From assembly GCF_003579925.1 (NCBI RefSeq), contig NZ_QUAL01000186.1:1-64000 (forward strand): 64,000 nucleotides of DNA, read 5' to 3'. The notes below the pieces were generated by a model. That model had not been told where the DNA came from. It searched no databases and saw nothing but the letters and a program-made list of their open reading frames with translations. Each line of letters opens with the position of its first letter. Within the stretch, counting starts at the first letter, position 1. The position numbers and the translations under genes are program-made. This document shows, one piece after another, positions 1 to 7,873 of the stretch. The stretch is from Jiangella rhizosphaerae (GTDB taxonomy: Bacteria; Actinomycetota; Actinomycetes; Jiangellales; Jiangellaceae).

Positions 1-63
1 CTCGCCCTCACCTACCGCGGAGGCATCGTGCTCGCCGCCGTCACCATCTGGCTACGCCAATAA
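1..63 (+). CDS. IS5-family transposase, C-terminal fragment (cut by window edge)
   Basis: The first 20 codons read in frame +1 to a TAA stop and end in LALTYRGGIVLAAVTIWLRQ. This resembles the last helix of actinobacterial IS5-type DDE transposases, which commonly end in a hydrophobic stretch followed by WLR. Only the tail is in the window, so catalytic residues cannot be checked and it is unknown whether the element is intact. It suggests that an insertion sequence lies immediately to the left and that the nearby small genes may sit at a mobile-element junction. The assignment rests on a short stretch and is moderate. Confidence 0.55.
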   Translation, partial: LALTYRGGIVLAAVTIWLRQ

Positions 64-327
64 GGAGACGCGCCCTAGGCCGCCAGGCCTGAAGCGCCGC
101 CGGCGTTATCGCGGACGTTCTCTGCGGCAGCCTGCGCAGCCCGCCGGCTTGAGAACGATTCGCCCGGGGCGGCCACCTTGTCCGAGCCGCGCCAGGCGCC
201 AGCGGTACGCATCGCCCGAGTCGAGGTAAGCCTCGTACCGGGCGGTTGCGAGACGCCTCAACCGCCAGACGCTGAGGTAGGGCCGAACCCGCTGGGATCA
301 CTTCGATGCGCGAGTGGGCGGACAGCC

Positions 328-771
328 ATGAGTGAGTCGCAGATCGAGTCAGACACCGACTTCCTGATCGCTGAGTACTGCGGTCGCCTGTCGTGCCACA
401 GGCCAATCGTGCAGCCCGCCGGTCGGGGACGACGGCGTGAGTTCTGCTCGGAGACCTGTCGACGAGGAACTGATCGGGAGTACGAACGTGCCAAGGCCTG
501 GGTCGAGCACTTCGAGCAGTACCTCAGAAGAACTCGACACGAGGTAGCGGCATACGGCCGGAAAGCTGAGGTGGATGGTGGCTTCCGGACGCCCGAGGAA
601 GAGGCACAGGTCCTCGGCGCCGCGCGCGCCGCGATCAGTCGTGCTGAGGGCGTCATTGATCTTGCCGATGGTGACTCGGCCGACGTCGCGCGGGTCTACG
701 GCGACCTGGTCGACGGCGGCGCCCAGGGTGAGGTGGTCGCCGTCACGGGGCCGGTGCCGAGCCCGCGATGA
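328..771 (+). CDS. Small zinc-finger-like hypothetical protein
   Basis: A 147-residue protein starting at ATG 328; the frame is open further upstream, but the ATG begins the plausible protein. Near residues 18-49 it has CGRLSC and then FCSETC, a C-x4-C / C-x3-C arrangement like the treble-clef zinc ribbons of small actinobacterial proteins. The rest is charged and probably alpha-helical (residues 50-125), with an Ala/Asp/Val-rich tail. No catalytic motif is visible. It lies just downstream of a transposase end and its 3' end overlaps the convergent gene by 29 bp, so it may be mobile-element cargo or recently juxtaposed. Function is not assigned. Confidence 0.55.
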   Translation: MSESQIESDTDFLIAEYCGRLSCHRPIVQPAGRGRRREFCSETCRRGTDREYERAKAWVEHFEQYLRRTRHEVAAYGRKAEVDGGFRTPEEEAQVLGAARAAISRAEGVIDLADGDSADVARVYGDLVDGGAQGEVVAVTGPVPSPR

Positions 772-1168
772 CCGACGCCGGCAGGTAGCCGGACCGGAGG
801 ACCGACGGCAGGCGCACGATGGAGCGCGGGCTCAGCCCGGCGGGGCGCTCGGCCAGTGGCGGGAGGGTCACCGCCTCCGGCCGGCCGAGGTCCACGCGCA
901 GCGGCGCGTCCGCACCCAGCAACGCACCGGCGGCGGCCAGCGCACGCCCCGCGAGACGGAGCGGCGTCGTCACGTCGGCCGCCGGTCCGTCCAGCATCGC
1001 CCGCAGCCCCGCCACGGCCAGCGCCTCGTCGCCCAGCGCGATCAGGTTCCGGGGCCGGTCCGGCAGGCTCGCCGTCAGTCGCGGCAGCTCCTCCAGGCGA
1101 TCGGCGAGCCGGTCGGCCAGTTGCCGCGGCGAACTGCTGGGGCGGTGGCGCTCCACCACATCGGCCAT
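743..1168 (-). CDS. Hypothetical protein
   Basis: A 141-residue minus-strand ORF beginning with ATG at 1168 and lying 9 bp downstream of the nucleotidyltransferase gene, so it is probably cotranscribed with it. The N-terminal half (residues 1-60) is charged and helical; the middle is Ala/Leu-rich without a clear membrane span. I recognise no family. Its last 29 bp overlap the convergent zinc-finger gene, and the C-terminus (SAPAP) looks like read-through, so the end may have been altered by rearrangement next to the insertion sequence. High-GC codon bias supports coding, but only moderately. Confidence 0.5.
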   Translation of the reverse strand: MADVVERHRPSSSPRQLADRLADRLEELPRLTASLPDRPRNLIALGDEALAVAGLRAMLDGPAADVTTPLRLAGRALAAAGALLGADAPLRVDLGRPEAVTLPPLAERPAGLSPRSIVRLPSVLRSGYLPASVIAGSAPAP

Positions 1169-1177
1169 GGCCGCACA

Positions 1178-2020
1178 CTATCCGTCGCGTGACCAGCCCG
1201 GCCCGCCCACCACCATGCCCACCTCGGCGACCAGCGCCCGTGCGTCGGCGACGGTCGCGGACAGCTCGGCGGCCGTCGTGCCGGCAGCGCCCAGCAGCCG
1301 GTCCGCCCGGGCGGCGAAGTCCGCCGGAGCCGACGGCAGGGCGCCCGCCGCCGCCACGGCGCCCTTCTCGTTGATCAGCCACCGCCCCTCGTGGCCGTGC
1401 AGCGCGTGCGCACAGATGCCCACGGCGCGGAACAGGCAGCCCGCGACGTAGGCGGCGTCGCCGCGGCCGGCGGCCTTGGCCGCGATCTCCACCGAGAACG
1501 TCGCCTCCCACAGCCCGATCCGCAGCGCCGCCCGCAGCGGCTCCGGGTACCGCTGCGCCTGCGTCCGCACCGCCGCCAGCTCGCCGGACGGATCCGCCAG
1601 CACGACGGCCAGGGCGATCTCGCCGGCGTAGGCGAAGTCGGGGACGCCCAGCGGGTGGCCGGCCTGCTGGTGGAAGGAGTACTCGCCGCGTTGTGCCGCA
1701 CGCCAGGACGCCTGGACGCGGTCGGCGTCGCGGTAGAGCCAGTCGATCGCGACGCCGTCGACGGTGAGCCAGCCGCCGCCGTCGACCCAGGGTCCCCAGG
1801 CGCCCGGCTCCGTGATCGTCGTGGCCGGCCCGCCGAACCGGCGCGCCAGCTCGCCCAGCCGGTCGACGTCGAGATCGCCCCGGTAGTAGACGCCGAGGTC
1901 GTAGTCGGAGTCGGGGCGATGGGTGCCACGGGCCCGGCTGCCGCCCAGCACCACGCCGACCACGCCGTCGACCTCGACGAGCGCCTCGGCCATCGCCGCC
2001 ACCACGTCGTCCACACGCAC
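1178..2020 (-). CDS. Nucleotidyltransferase-domain protein
   Basis: A 280-residue protein of the DNA polymerase beta-like nucleotidyltransferase superfamily. Around residues 25-43 it carries VLGGSRARGT followed by SDYDLG, the GGS-x9-DxD signature that binds NTP and two metal ions; a third acidic residue is plausible near IDWLY. The C-terminal half is helical. Such standalone proteins transfer nucleotides to small molecules (aminoglycoside-type) or act as toxin-like transferases; nothing here fixes the acceptor. The start used is GTG 2020; a second GTG lies two codons in. It sits 3 bp downstream of the MFS gene, suggesting one transcript (MFS, nucleotidyltransferase, hypothetical), a grouping seen with drug resistance functions. 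Confidence 0.8.
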   Translation of the reverse strand: MRVDDVVAAMAEALVEVDGVVGVVLGGSRARGTHRPDSDYDLGVYYRGDLDVDRLGELARRFGGPATTITEPGAWGPWVDGGGWLTVDGVAIDWLYRDADRVQASWRAAQRGEYSFHQQAGHPLGVPDFAYAGEIALAVVLADPSGELAAVRTQAQRYPEPLRAALRIGLWEATFSVEIAAKAAGRGDAAYVAGCLFRAVGICAHALHGHEGRWLINEKGAVAAAGALPSAPADFAARADRLLGAAGTTAAELSATVADARALVAEVGMVVGGPGWSRDG

Positions 2021-2023
2021 CCC

Positions 2024-3430
2024 TCAACCGGTCGGGACCACCTCGGTCTCGACGGTAGCGGTGCGGTCGTCGACGACCCGCCCCGCGGTCAGCAACCCGG
2101 CGAGCGCGACCACGCCACTGCCGGCGAGGATGCCCGCGAACGCCGCGGGACCGGCCGCGGTCAGCGCGACCGCGGCACCGCTGACCGCCAGTGCGGCCGC
2201 CGTACTCAACGAGCCGGCCAGCTGTCCGGCGCTGACGTTGCGGCCCTGGTTCGTCCGGTCCGACCCGGCCAGGATCAGCAGCGACAGCACCGGCGACGTG
2301 AGCCCCATGCCGACGCCGGCCAGCGCCCAGCCGAGCAGGCCGGCCACGGGCGGCACCGCGGGCCAGGCCAGCAGCGTCGTGACGGCGAGGCCGGCGGTCA
2401 TCGCGGCCAGCCCGGCCCGCAGCACGACCGCCGGCGCCCAGCCGTGGTCGCGGCCCTGCAGCCAGGAGCCGAACGCCCACGTGACACCCGTGATCGACAG
2501 ACTGACGCCGGCCGTCGCCGGAGCGAACCCGTGCACCAGCGTCAGCAGCAGCGGCAGCCAGGACCCGGCACCGGCGAAGGCGGCCGCGGCGAACGCCCGC
2601 TGGGCCACGACGGCGGGCAGCCCGCGGCGGACCCGGAACGTTCCGCGCGGCAGCAGCCGGACCGCCGCGACGCCGGCGCTCGCAGCCGCGAGGACGACGA
2701 CGGCGACCGCGGGGACGGGCTCGGTGGCCAGGTGCTCGCCGGCCAGCGACAGCCCGAACACGGCGGCCGCCGCGACGAGCGCCCATGGCAGCACGGCCCG
2801 CGTCGCGGACGCGGCCACCCCCGCGTCCGGCGGCGATGACGGCGGTGCCACCGTCCGCATCGCCGGGCGGAGCAGCAGCCACACCGGCACCAGCACCGTC
2901 AGCGCGCCGAGGAACACCCACCGCCACCCGACGCCCTCGGTGACGATCCCCGTCAGGAATGGGCCGACCACCGACGGCAGCACCCAGGCGGCCGCGAACA
3001 GCGAGAACATCCTGGGCCGCAGCGCCTCCGGCAGCGCCCGCGCGATCAGCACCATGATCCCGACGTCGACGAGTCCCTCGGCCAGGCCGCTGAGCAGCCG
3101 CCCGGCGATCACCTGCGGCATCCCCGTGGCCGTGCCGACGAGCACCTGCGCGACGGCGAACGTCACCGCGCCGGCCCGCAGCGGCGGCACCGGGCCGGAC
3201 CGGTCCGCCCACGGGCCGGCCAGGGCCAGCGAGACGACGTAGCTCGCGATGGGCGCGGCCGCGGCCAGCCCGAAGCTGCTGACGGCGTCGAACTCGCGCA
3301 CCAGCGTCGGCAGCGCCGTGCCGACCGCGCGGTTCTCGAACGCGCCCAGCGTCACCAGCGCGACGGCACCGATGGCGAGCGGCAGATACTCCCGCCCGGA
3401 CAGGGACGAGGTCGTTGCGCGAGCAGGCAT
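2024..3430 (-). CDS. MFS transporter (probable drug exporter)
   Basis: A 468-residue polytopic protein with about 12-14 hydrophobic segments. An MFS-type loop after the second helix contains GPWADRSGP, and the fifth segment region has SVVGPFLTG, resembling the antiporter motif C of drug-H+ exporters. It would act in the cytoplasmic membrane. The ATG at 3430 is only about 8 bp from a predicted -10 element, so the mRNA may be leaderless. The promoter carries a 20-bp inverted repeat inside a 19-bp -35/-10 spacer, the layout of MerR/SoxR-activated promoters, which fits export of redox-active compounds. The substrate is unknown. Confidence 0.85.
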   Translation of the reverse strand: MPARATTSSLSGREYLPLAIGAVALVTLGAFENRAVGTALPTLVREFDAVSSFGLAAAAPIASYVVSLALAGPWADRSGPVPPLRAGAVTFAVAQVLVGTATGMPQVIAGRLLSGLAEGLVDVGIMVLIARALPEALRPRMFSLFAAAWVLPSVVGPFLTGIVTEGVGWRWVFLGALTVLVPVWLLLRPAMRTVAPPSSPPDAGVAASATRAVLPWALVAAAAVFGLSLAGEHLATEPVPAVAVVVLAAASAGVAAVRLLPRGTFRVRRGLPAVVAQRAFAAAAFAGAGSWLPLLLTLVHGFAPATAGVSLSITGVTWAFGSWLQGRDHGWAPAVVLRAGLAAMTAGLAVTTLLAWPAVPPVAGLLGWALAGVGMGLTSPVLSLLILAGSDRTNQGRNVSAGQLAGSLSTAAALAVSGAAVALTAAGPAAFAGILAGSGVVALAGLLTAGRVVDDRTATVETEVVPTG

Positions 3431-3445
3431 GCCAGCGAGCCTGCA

Positions 3446-3465
3446 ACCTCAACCGGCGTTGAGGT
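3446..3465 (-). promoter_or_regulatory. SoxR/MerR-type box in the MFS promoter
   Basis: ACCTCAAC-CGGC-GTTGAGGT is a perfect inverted repeat with 8-bp arms. On the minus strand it lies in a promoter with -35 TTGACC (3468-3463), a 19-bp spacer and a weak -10 CAGGCT (3443-3438). An over-long 19-bp spacer with a centred palindrome is the hallmark of MerR-family activation, and the half-site CCTCAA matches the SoxR consensus. A soxR gene lies at 39278-39757. The box overlaps the 3' end of the tetR gene. Confidence 0.6.
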
Positions 3466-4175
3466 CAACCCGTGGCGGCCGCGGGCAGGCCGACCAGCCG
3501 GCCGAGGGTGTCGACCGTGTGGGCGAACAGCGCCGCGCGGTCGTCGACGACGTTGGCGAACTGGCCGAACAGCTCGAAGCTGACGAAGCCGAACAGGCCG
3601 GTCCAGGCGGCGATGGCGCGCGCGACGAGGTCGTCGGGGAGCCCGGGCATCACCTGCCGCACCGCCTCGGCGTCGCCGGAGAACGACGCCGGCGGCGCGG
3701 GGAACCCGTCGGGTGGCGTCAGGGCCCCGGCCGCATGGGCCGAAGCGAGAATGCGGCCGTAGACGACGGTGTCGCGCATGGCCGGGGCGACGGTGTCGGC
3801 CGGCGCGTGGTAACCCGGCACCGGCGAGCCGTAGATGAGCGCGTACTCGTGCGGGTGGGCGAGCGCCCAGTCGCGCACCGCGTGGCAGACCGCCCGCCAC
3901 CGGCCCGCGTGGTCGTCGGGCTCGCGGGCGGCGTCGGCACGTTCGACCGCCTCGCCGACCGCGTTGTAGGCGTCGATGATCAGCGCGGTCAGCAGGTCGT
4001 CGCGGCTCGGGAAGTACCGGTAGATGGCCGACGAGACCATGCCGAGTTCGCGGGCGATGGCGCGCAGGTTGAGGCCGCCCGCGCCCTCGGTGCCGAGCTG
4101 GCGCCGGGCGACCTCGGTGATCTCCCTGGTCAGCTCGGCGCGGGCGCGCTCGCGTGCGGTGCGTCCGGCGTTCAT
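3465..4175 (-). CDS. TetR family transcriptional regulator
   Basis: A 236-residue repressor. The N-terminal HTH (about residues 20-65) includes LRAIARELGMVSSAIYRYF followed by PSRDDLLTALI, typical of TetR recognition helices. The C-terminal ligand domain has the WRAVCHAVRDWA...EYALIYGSPVPGY pattern of the WHG (TetR_C_33) subfamily. It starts at ATG 4175, divergent from an epimerase-like gene; the 112-bp spacer holds two perfect palindromes that are its likely operators, so it probably represses itself and the neighbour. The inducer is unknown. Confidence 0.9.
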   Translation of the reverse strand: MNAGRTARERARAELTREITEVARRQLGTEGAGGLNLRAIARELGMVSSAIYRYFPSRDDLLTALIIDAYNAVGEAVERADAAREPDDHAGRWRAVCHAVRDWALAHPHEYALIYGSPVPGYHAPADTVAPAMRDTVVYGRILASAHAAGALTPPDGFPAPPASFSGDAEAVRQVMPGLPDDLVARAIAAWTGLFGFVSFELFGQFANVVDDRAALFAHTVDTLGRLVGLPAAATG

Positions 4176-4208
4176 GCAGCGACTCTAGCAGAGCAACGCA
4201 CCGAACCG

Positions 4209-4256
4209 AGAGCACTGCTCTTGACACTCGAGCTCCAAACAGAGAGCATTGCTCTC
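4209..4256. promoter_or_regulatory. Pair of palindromic operators, tetR/epimerase spacer
   Basis: Two perfect palindromes share the core AGAGCA-N-TGCTCT: 4209-4221 (AGAGCACTGCTCT) and 4242-4256 (GAGAGCATTGCTCTC), with centres 34 bp apart. The first touches a TTGACA element (4221-4226) and the second covers the expected -10 position, so a bound repressor would block the epimerase promoter. Their position between a TetR gene and its divergent neighbour makes that TetR the likely ligand. Confidence 0.7.
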
Positions 4257-4287
4257 GAAACGGAGCGATAGACACAGAGGAGCGGTC

Positions 4288-5220
4288 ATGGGCAAGCACG
4301 TCATCGTCGGCGCCGGGCAGATCGGCCGGTTGCTGGCCACCCGTCTGGTCGCCGACGGCCACGAGGTCACCGTGGTCAGCCGGTCGGGGTCGGGTCCCGA
4401 CGGCGTCACGAAGGTCGCGGCCAGCGCCGCCGACGAGGCACGTCTGACGCAGGTCGCCCAGGGCGCCGACGTGCTGTACAACTGCGCCAACCCGCAGTAC
4501 CACCGCTGGACGCAGGACTGGCCGCCGATGGCCGCCGCCATGCTCGGCGCCGCGCAGACCACGGGGGCCGTCCTCACGACGCTCGCCAACCTGTACCCGT
4601 ACGGGCCGGTCGACCGGCCGATGACCGAGGACCTGCCGCTCAGCAGCGCCGGCGTGAAGGGGCAGGTCCGTGCGCGCATGTGGGCGGACGCCCTCGCCGC
4701 GCATCGGGCCGGTCGCATCCGGATGACCGAGCTGCGGGCGTCGGACTATTACGGCCCCGGCGTGCGCGACCAGGGGCACGCCGGCGAGCGGTTCTTCCCG
4801 CCGCTGCTGGCCGGCAAGCCGGCCGGCTACCTGCACGATCCCACCGTCCGGCGCAGCTGGACCTACGTGCACGACGTCGCCGCCGCACTGGCCGCGGCCG
4901 GCAGCGACGAGCGCGCCTACGGCCGGGCCTGGCACGTCCCGACGGTGGCGCCGTTCAGCGCGCGCGAGCTGGCGGACAAGGCCGCCGCGATCGCCGGCAC
5001 GTCGCCGGCGCGGATCCGCCGGCTGCCGTACTGGGTGCAGGACGCCATGGGCCTGGTGTCGCCGATGATGCGCGAGCTCAAGGAGACGCGCTACCAGTTC
5101 GACCGGCCGTTCGTTCTGGACTCGTCGGACTTCCAGGCGACGTTCGGCCAGCAGCCCACGCCCCTCGACGAGGGCGTGGCGGCGACGGTCAGCTGGTGGC
5201 AGGGCCAGCCGGCGCGCTGA
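4288..5220 (+). CDS. NAD-dependent epimerase/dehydratase family protein
   Basis: A 310-residue Rossmann-fold protein starting at ATG 4288 behind GAGGAG. The N-terminus has IVGAGQIGRLLATRL, an NAD(P)-binding GxGxxG variant, followed by a beta-strand ending VVSRSG. Mid-protein it has TTLANLYPYG and later ASDYYGPG, typical of atypical short-chain dehydrogenase/epimerases. The Tyr-x3-Lys catalytic pair is not evident, so it may be an NmrA/epimerase-like oxidoreductase rather than a classical sugar epimerase. It is divergent from, and probably repressed by, the TetR regulator. An epimerase-like gene is also a member of the SoxR regulon of Streptomyces coelicolor, as I recall; here the operators look TetR-type. 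Confidence 0.85.
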   Translation: MGKHVIVGAGQIGRLLATRLVADGHEVTVVSRSGSGPDGVTKVAASAADEARLTQVAQGADVLYNCANPQYHRWTQDWPPMAAAMLGAAQTTGAVLTTLANLYPYGPVDRPMTEDLPLSSAGVKGQVRARMWADALAAHRAGRIRMTELRASDYYGPGVRDQGHAGERFFPPLLAGKPAGYLHDPTVRRSWTYVHDVAAALAAAGSDERAYGRAWHVPTVAPFSARELADKAAAIAGTSPARIRRLPYWVQDAMGLVSPMMRELKETRYQFDRPFVLDSSDFQATFGQQPTPLDEGVAATVSWWQGQPAR

Positions 5221-5797
5221 CGGCGGACGGCGGCAGCTCGCGGTACGGCAGCCCGCGCAGCAGCAGCGCCAGGCGTGCGGTCGACTCCAACTCCTCGGCG
5301 AGGTCGGCGGCCAGGTCGACGCCGGCGGCGGCGACCACGCTGCCGTGGTTGGCCAGCAGCGCCGCGTGGTGATCGGCCAGCACGCCGGCGACGCCCTCGG
5401 CCAGCGCCGCGCTGCCCGGCGGGGCGTACGGGACGACCGGCAGCGGGCCGAGCCGCGTCACCTGGTACGGCGTGAGCGTCGGCAGCGGCTCGTCCAGACA
5501 GGAGACGGCGGCGGCGTGCACGGAGTGCAGGTGCACGATCGCCTGCGCCTCGGGCCGCACGTGGTACGCGGCCAGGTGCAGCGGGAACTCCTTCGACGGA
5601 CGCGCACCGGACAGCGGCTCGCCGGTCAGCGACAGCACGGCGAGGTCGCCGGCCGTGACCCGGCTCAGCGCCGCGCCGGTCGGGGTGATGAACACCTGCT
5701 CACCGACCCTGACGCTGACGTTGCCGGACCCGCCGGGCGAGAGCCCCAGCGCCGCCAGCCGATGGCACGCGGTGACCAGTGCGTCGACCTCGATCAC
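5189..5797 (-). CDS. otnC: Class II aldolase/adducin family protein, OtnC-like decarboxylase
   Basis: A 202-residue protein starting at GTG 5797 behind GGAGG. It has the class II aldolase features: SPGGSGNVSVR, FITPTGAALS, the phosphate-binding RPSKEFPLH with nearby acid, the zinc-binding HLHSVHA pair and a third histidine in LLANHGSV. In the DUF1537 acid-sugar pathways, proteins of this size (OtnC) decarboxylate 3-oxo-tetronate 4-phosphate to dihydroxyacetone phosphate. Its start overlaps the stop of the upstream otnK-like kinase by 4 bp (GTGA), supporting that pairing. The alternative is a fuculose- or ribulose-phosphate aldolase; the kinase neighbour makes OtnC more likely. Confidence 0.8.
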   Translation of the reverse strand: MIEVDALVTACHRLAALGLSPGGSGNVSVRVGEQVFITPTGAALSRVTAGDLAVLSLTGEPLSGARPSKEFPLHLAAYHVRPEAQAIVHLHSVHAAAVSCLDEPLPTLTPYQVTRLGPLPVVPYAPPGSAALAEGVAGVLADHHAALLANHGSVVAAAGVDLAADLAEELESTARLALLLRGLPYRELPPSAVSAPAGPATS

Positions 5798-7032
5798 GGA
5801 CCGACCTCCCAAGCGGTGGTGAACAGGTCGGGCGGCCCGAAGTTGCCCGACTTGAGCAGCAGTGCGAGCGGCCGGTCCCCGACGCTGACGGTCCACGGCA
5901 CGCCCGGCGCGACCTGCGCGCCGATGCGGACCTGCCGGACCCCGAGCGCCTGGGTGACCGCACCGGACGTCTCGCCGCCGGCGACGAGGAAGCGCCGCAC
6001 CCCGGCGTCGGCCACGGCGCGAGCGACGGCGCCGAGCGCGTTCTCGGCCAGTGCGGCCGCATGGTCGCGTCCGTGCCGTTGCTGGACGGCGCGCAGCTCG
6101 TCGGGCGGCAGCGACGTGGTGACGAGCACGGGCCCGGCCGGGATCGCGGCCAGCGCGGCGTCGACGGCGGCGGCGACCGCCCGGGCGCTGTCGGCCGCCA
6201 GGTCGTCGACGGCGATCCGTACCGTCGGCCCGGGGAAGGCGTCGATCTGCTCCCGGGTCCGCCGCGAGCAGCTGCCGGCCAGCACGACGCGCCCGCCACC
6301 CGGCGGCAGCGCCGGCAGCTCGGCCGGTGGTTGCGCGGGCAGCTCGGCCGCGGCCCAGTGCCGGGCCAGGGCGGCGGCCAGGCCGGAGGCGCCGCCCAGC
6401 AGGTCGTCGCCGTCGGCCAGAGCGGCCGCATGCCGGTCGAGGTCGTGGTCGGTCAGCGCGTCGAGCAGGACGTGCTCGGCGCGCTCGCCGGCCGGGACCC
6501 CGGCGGCCGGCCAGCGCACGAGTCCGACGGACCGCGGCGTCTGCGCCCCGAGCAGCCGGACGAGGTCGGCGTCGGTCATCGGCGTCAGCGGGTGGTCGCG
6601 CAGCGGCGACTCCGACAGCAGCCGGCCGTCGACGAAGAGGTGGCCCTGGTAGACGGTCCGGCCGACGGCCGGCGTGGCCGGCGTCCCGACCGACCGGCCG
6701 CCGACCAGGGCGGCCAGCGCGTCGGCGACCGGCCCGATGTTCCCCGCCGGCGTGGAGTCGAACGTCGAGCAGTACTTCTGGTAGAGCCGCCGCGCGCCGT
6801 GCGCCAGCAACCACCGCCCGGCCGCCACCGACTCCGCGACCGCGTCGGCGACCGGCGCCGTCCGGGACCGCAGGGCGACGACGACGCAGGCGGCGCCGTC
6901 CGCCGGCACATCGGACGGTGACGGCGGGCCGAGCAGCACGCTCGCCGGCAGGCCGGCCGCCGTCACGACCCCGGCCAGGTCGCAGGCGCCGGTGACGTCG
7001 TCGGCCACCACGCCGAGCCGCAACGCCGTCAT
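5794..7032 (-). CDS. otnK: Four-carbon acid sugar kinase family protein, OtnK-like (DUF1537)
   Basis: A 412-residue kinase. The N-terminal domain begins LGVVADDVTGACDLA, the conserved substrate-binding DDxTG motif of the DUF1537 family, and includes the KYCSTFDSTPAGNIG block. The C-terminal nucleotide-binding domain has VLAGSCSRRT, FLVAGGETSGAV (Gly-rich ATP loop) and LKSGNFG, all diagnostic. The family phosphorylates 3-oxo-tetronates (from threonate/erythronate) at O4. It overlaps the DeoR gene upstream (ATGA) and the otnC-like gene downstream (GTGA), so all three form one transcript. The usual NAD-dependent tetronate dehydrogenase and OtnI isomerase are not adjacent. Confidence 0.9.
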   Translation of the reverse strand: MTALRLGVVADDVTGACDLAGVVTAAGLPASVLLGPPSPSDVPADGAACVVVALRSRTAPVADAVAESVAAGRWLLAHGARRLYQKYCSTFDSTPAGNIGPVADALAALVGGRSVGTPATPAVGRTVYQGHLFVDGRLLSESPLRDHPLTPMTDADLVRLLGAQTPRSVGLVRWPAAGVPAGERAEHVLLDALTDHDLDRHAAALADGDDLLGGASGLAAALARHWAAAELPAQPPAELPALPPGGGRVVLAGSCSRRTREQIDAFPGPTVRIAVDDLAADSARAVAAAVDAALAAIPAGPVLVTTSLPPDELRAVQQRHGRDHAAALAENALGAVARAVADAGVRRFLVAGGETSGAVTQALGVRQVRIGAQVAPGVPWTVSVGDRPLALLLKSGNFGPPDLFTTAWEVGP

Positions 7033-7787
7033 GCGGCCGCCCGCGAGACACGGACACCGGCCGCCTCGAGCGACCGCACCGCAGCGGAATCCGCCGACGA
7101 GTCGGTGACCAGGGTCGACACCACGTCGAGCGGGGCGAACCGGATGGGCGCGCGGGCCGCCAGCTTGGACCCGTCGGCGGCCACCACCACCGACCGGGCG
7201 GCCGCGGCCAGCGCCCGCTTCGTCTCGGCGTCGTAGGGGTCGGCGCAGAAGACACCGTCCGGCCCGACCGCGGTCGCCGACAGCACGGCGATGTCGACCA
7301 CGATGTCCTCCAGCGCACCTCGCACGGCCGGCCCGCCGAACGACCGGGTCGCCGGGTTGAACACCCCGCCGAGCCCGATCAGCCGCAGGTCCGGGCGCGT
7401 CGCGCAGACCGCCACCACGGGGACCGAGTGGGTGACGACGGTGAGCCCGGCGGGCAGCAGGTCGGCCAGCCGGGCGACGGTGGTCCCGGAGTCCAGTGCG
7501 ACGGTCGCGCCCGGCGGCAGCAGGTCGGCCACCGCCCGGGCCACCGCGGACTTCTGCGCCGCGAACCGGTCGGTGCGCAGCTCGAACGGGACCCCGTCGC
7601 CGGGCAGCCGCGCGCCGCCGGTGACCCGTACGGCGAGCCCGTCGAGTGCCAGTTGGCGCAGGTCGCGCCGGATGGTCATCTCGGAGACGTCCAGCTCGGC
7701 CGCCGCGTGGGCGGCTGACAGGTAGCCGGCCGCTCGGAGCCGTCGCAGCAGCTCGTCGCGCCGGCGCGGCGCGTCGGTGTAACGCAC
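7029..7787 (-). CDS. DeoR family transcriptional regulator
   Basis: A DeoR/GlpR-type repressor. The winged HTH has RRDELLRRLRAAG, then LDVSEMTIRRDLRQL and the wing VTGGARL; the C-terminal sugar-phosphate sensor has LDSGTTVARLA, VVTHSV, GLGGVFNP and VVVAADGSK, all conserved. GTG 7787 gives a 252-residue protein with the usual spacing to the HTH. A TTG at 7823 would add 12 residues but lies inside a probable operator. It ends in an ATGA overlap with the kinase gene and is divergent from the aldolase gene, so it likely controls both arms in response to a phosphorylated acid sugar or ketose. Confidence 0.88.
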   Translation of the reverse strand: MRYTDAPRRRDELLRRLRAAGYLSAAHAAAELDVSEMTIRRDLRQLALDGLAVRVTGGARLPGDGVPFELRTDRFAAQKSAVARAVADLLPPGATVALDSGTTVARLADLLPAGLTVVTHSVPVVAVCATRPDLRLIGLGGVFNPATRSFGGPAVRGALEDIVVDIAVLSATAVGPDGVFCADPYDAETKRALAAAARSVVVAADGSKLAARAPIRFAPLDVVSTLVTDSSADSAAVRSLEAAGVRVSRAAA

Positions 7788-7817
7788 GGTCCCAGCCAAC
7801 CCCGGCGGCCCCGAGAA

Positions 7818-7840
7818 TGTCAAGAATCAGACACTTCTTG
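7818..7840. promoter_or_regulatory. Inverted repeats in the deoR/aldolase spacer, candidate DeoR operator
   Basis: The short divergent spacer contains CAAGAA (7821-7826) and TTCTTG (7835-7840), perfect 6-bp arms, interleaved with TGTC (7818-7821) and GACA (7830-7833). It lies about 35 bp before the aldolase ATG and 31 bp before the preferred deoR start, where one repressor could control both directions. Confidence 0.45.
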
Positions 7841-7873
7841 CGCGATATGTGCGACTTCGAACAAACTCGGGGG

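Noticed and set aside
696-3452. A 918-codon open frame on the minus strand
   Set aside because: It is an Arg/Gly/Ala-rich shadow of the MFS and nucleotidyltransferase genes in another frame; those genes have conserved motifs.
7788-7823. Upstream TTG start of the DeoR gene
   Set aside because: It would put the first codons inside the inverted repeat, and its TTGACA is as likely a -35 element; GTG 7787 gives normal family length.
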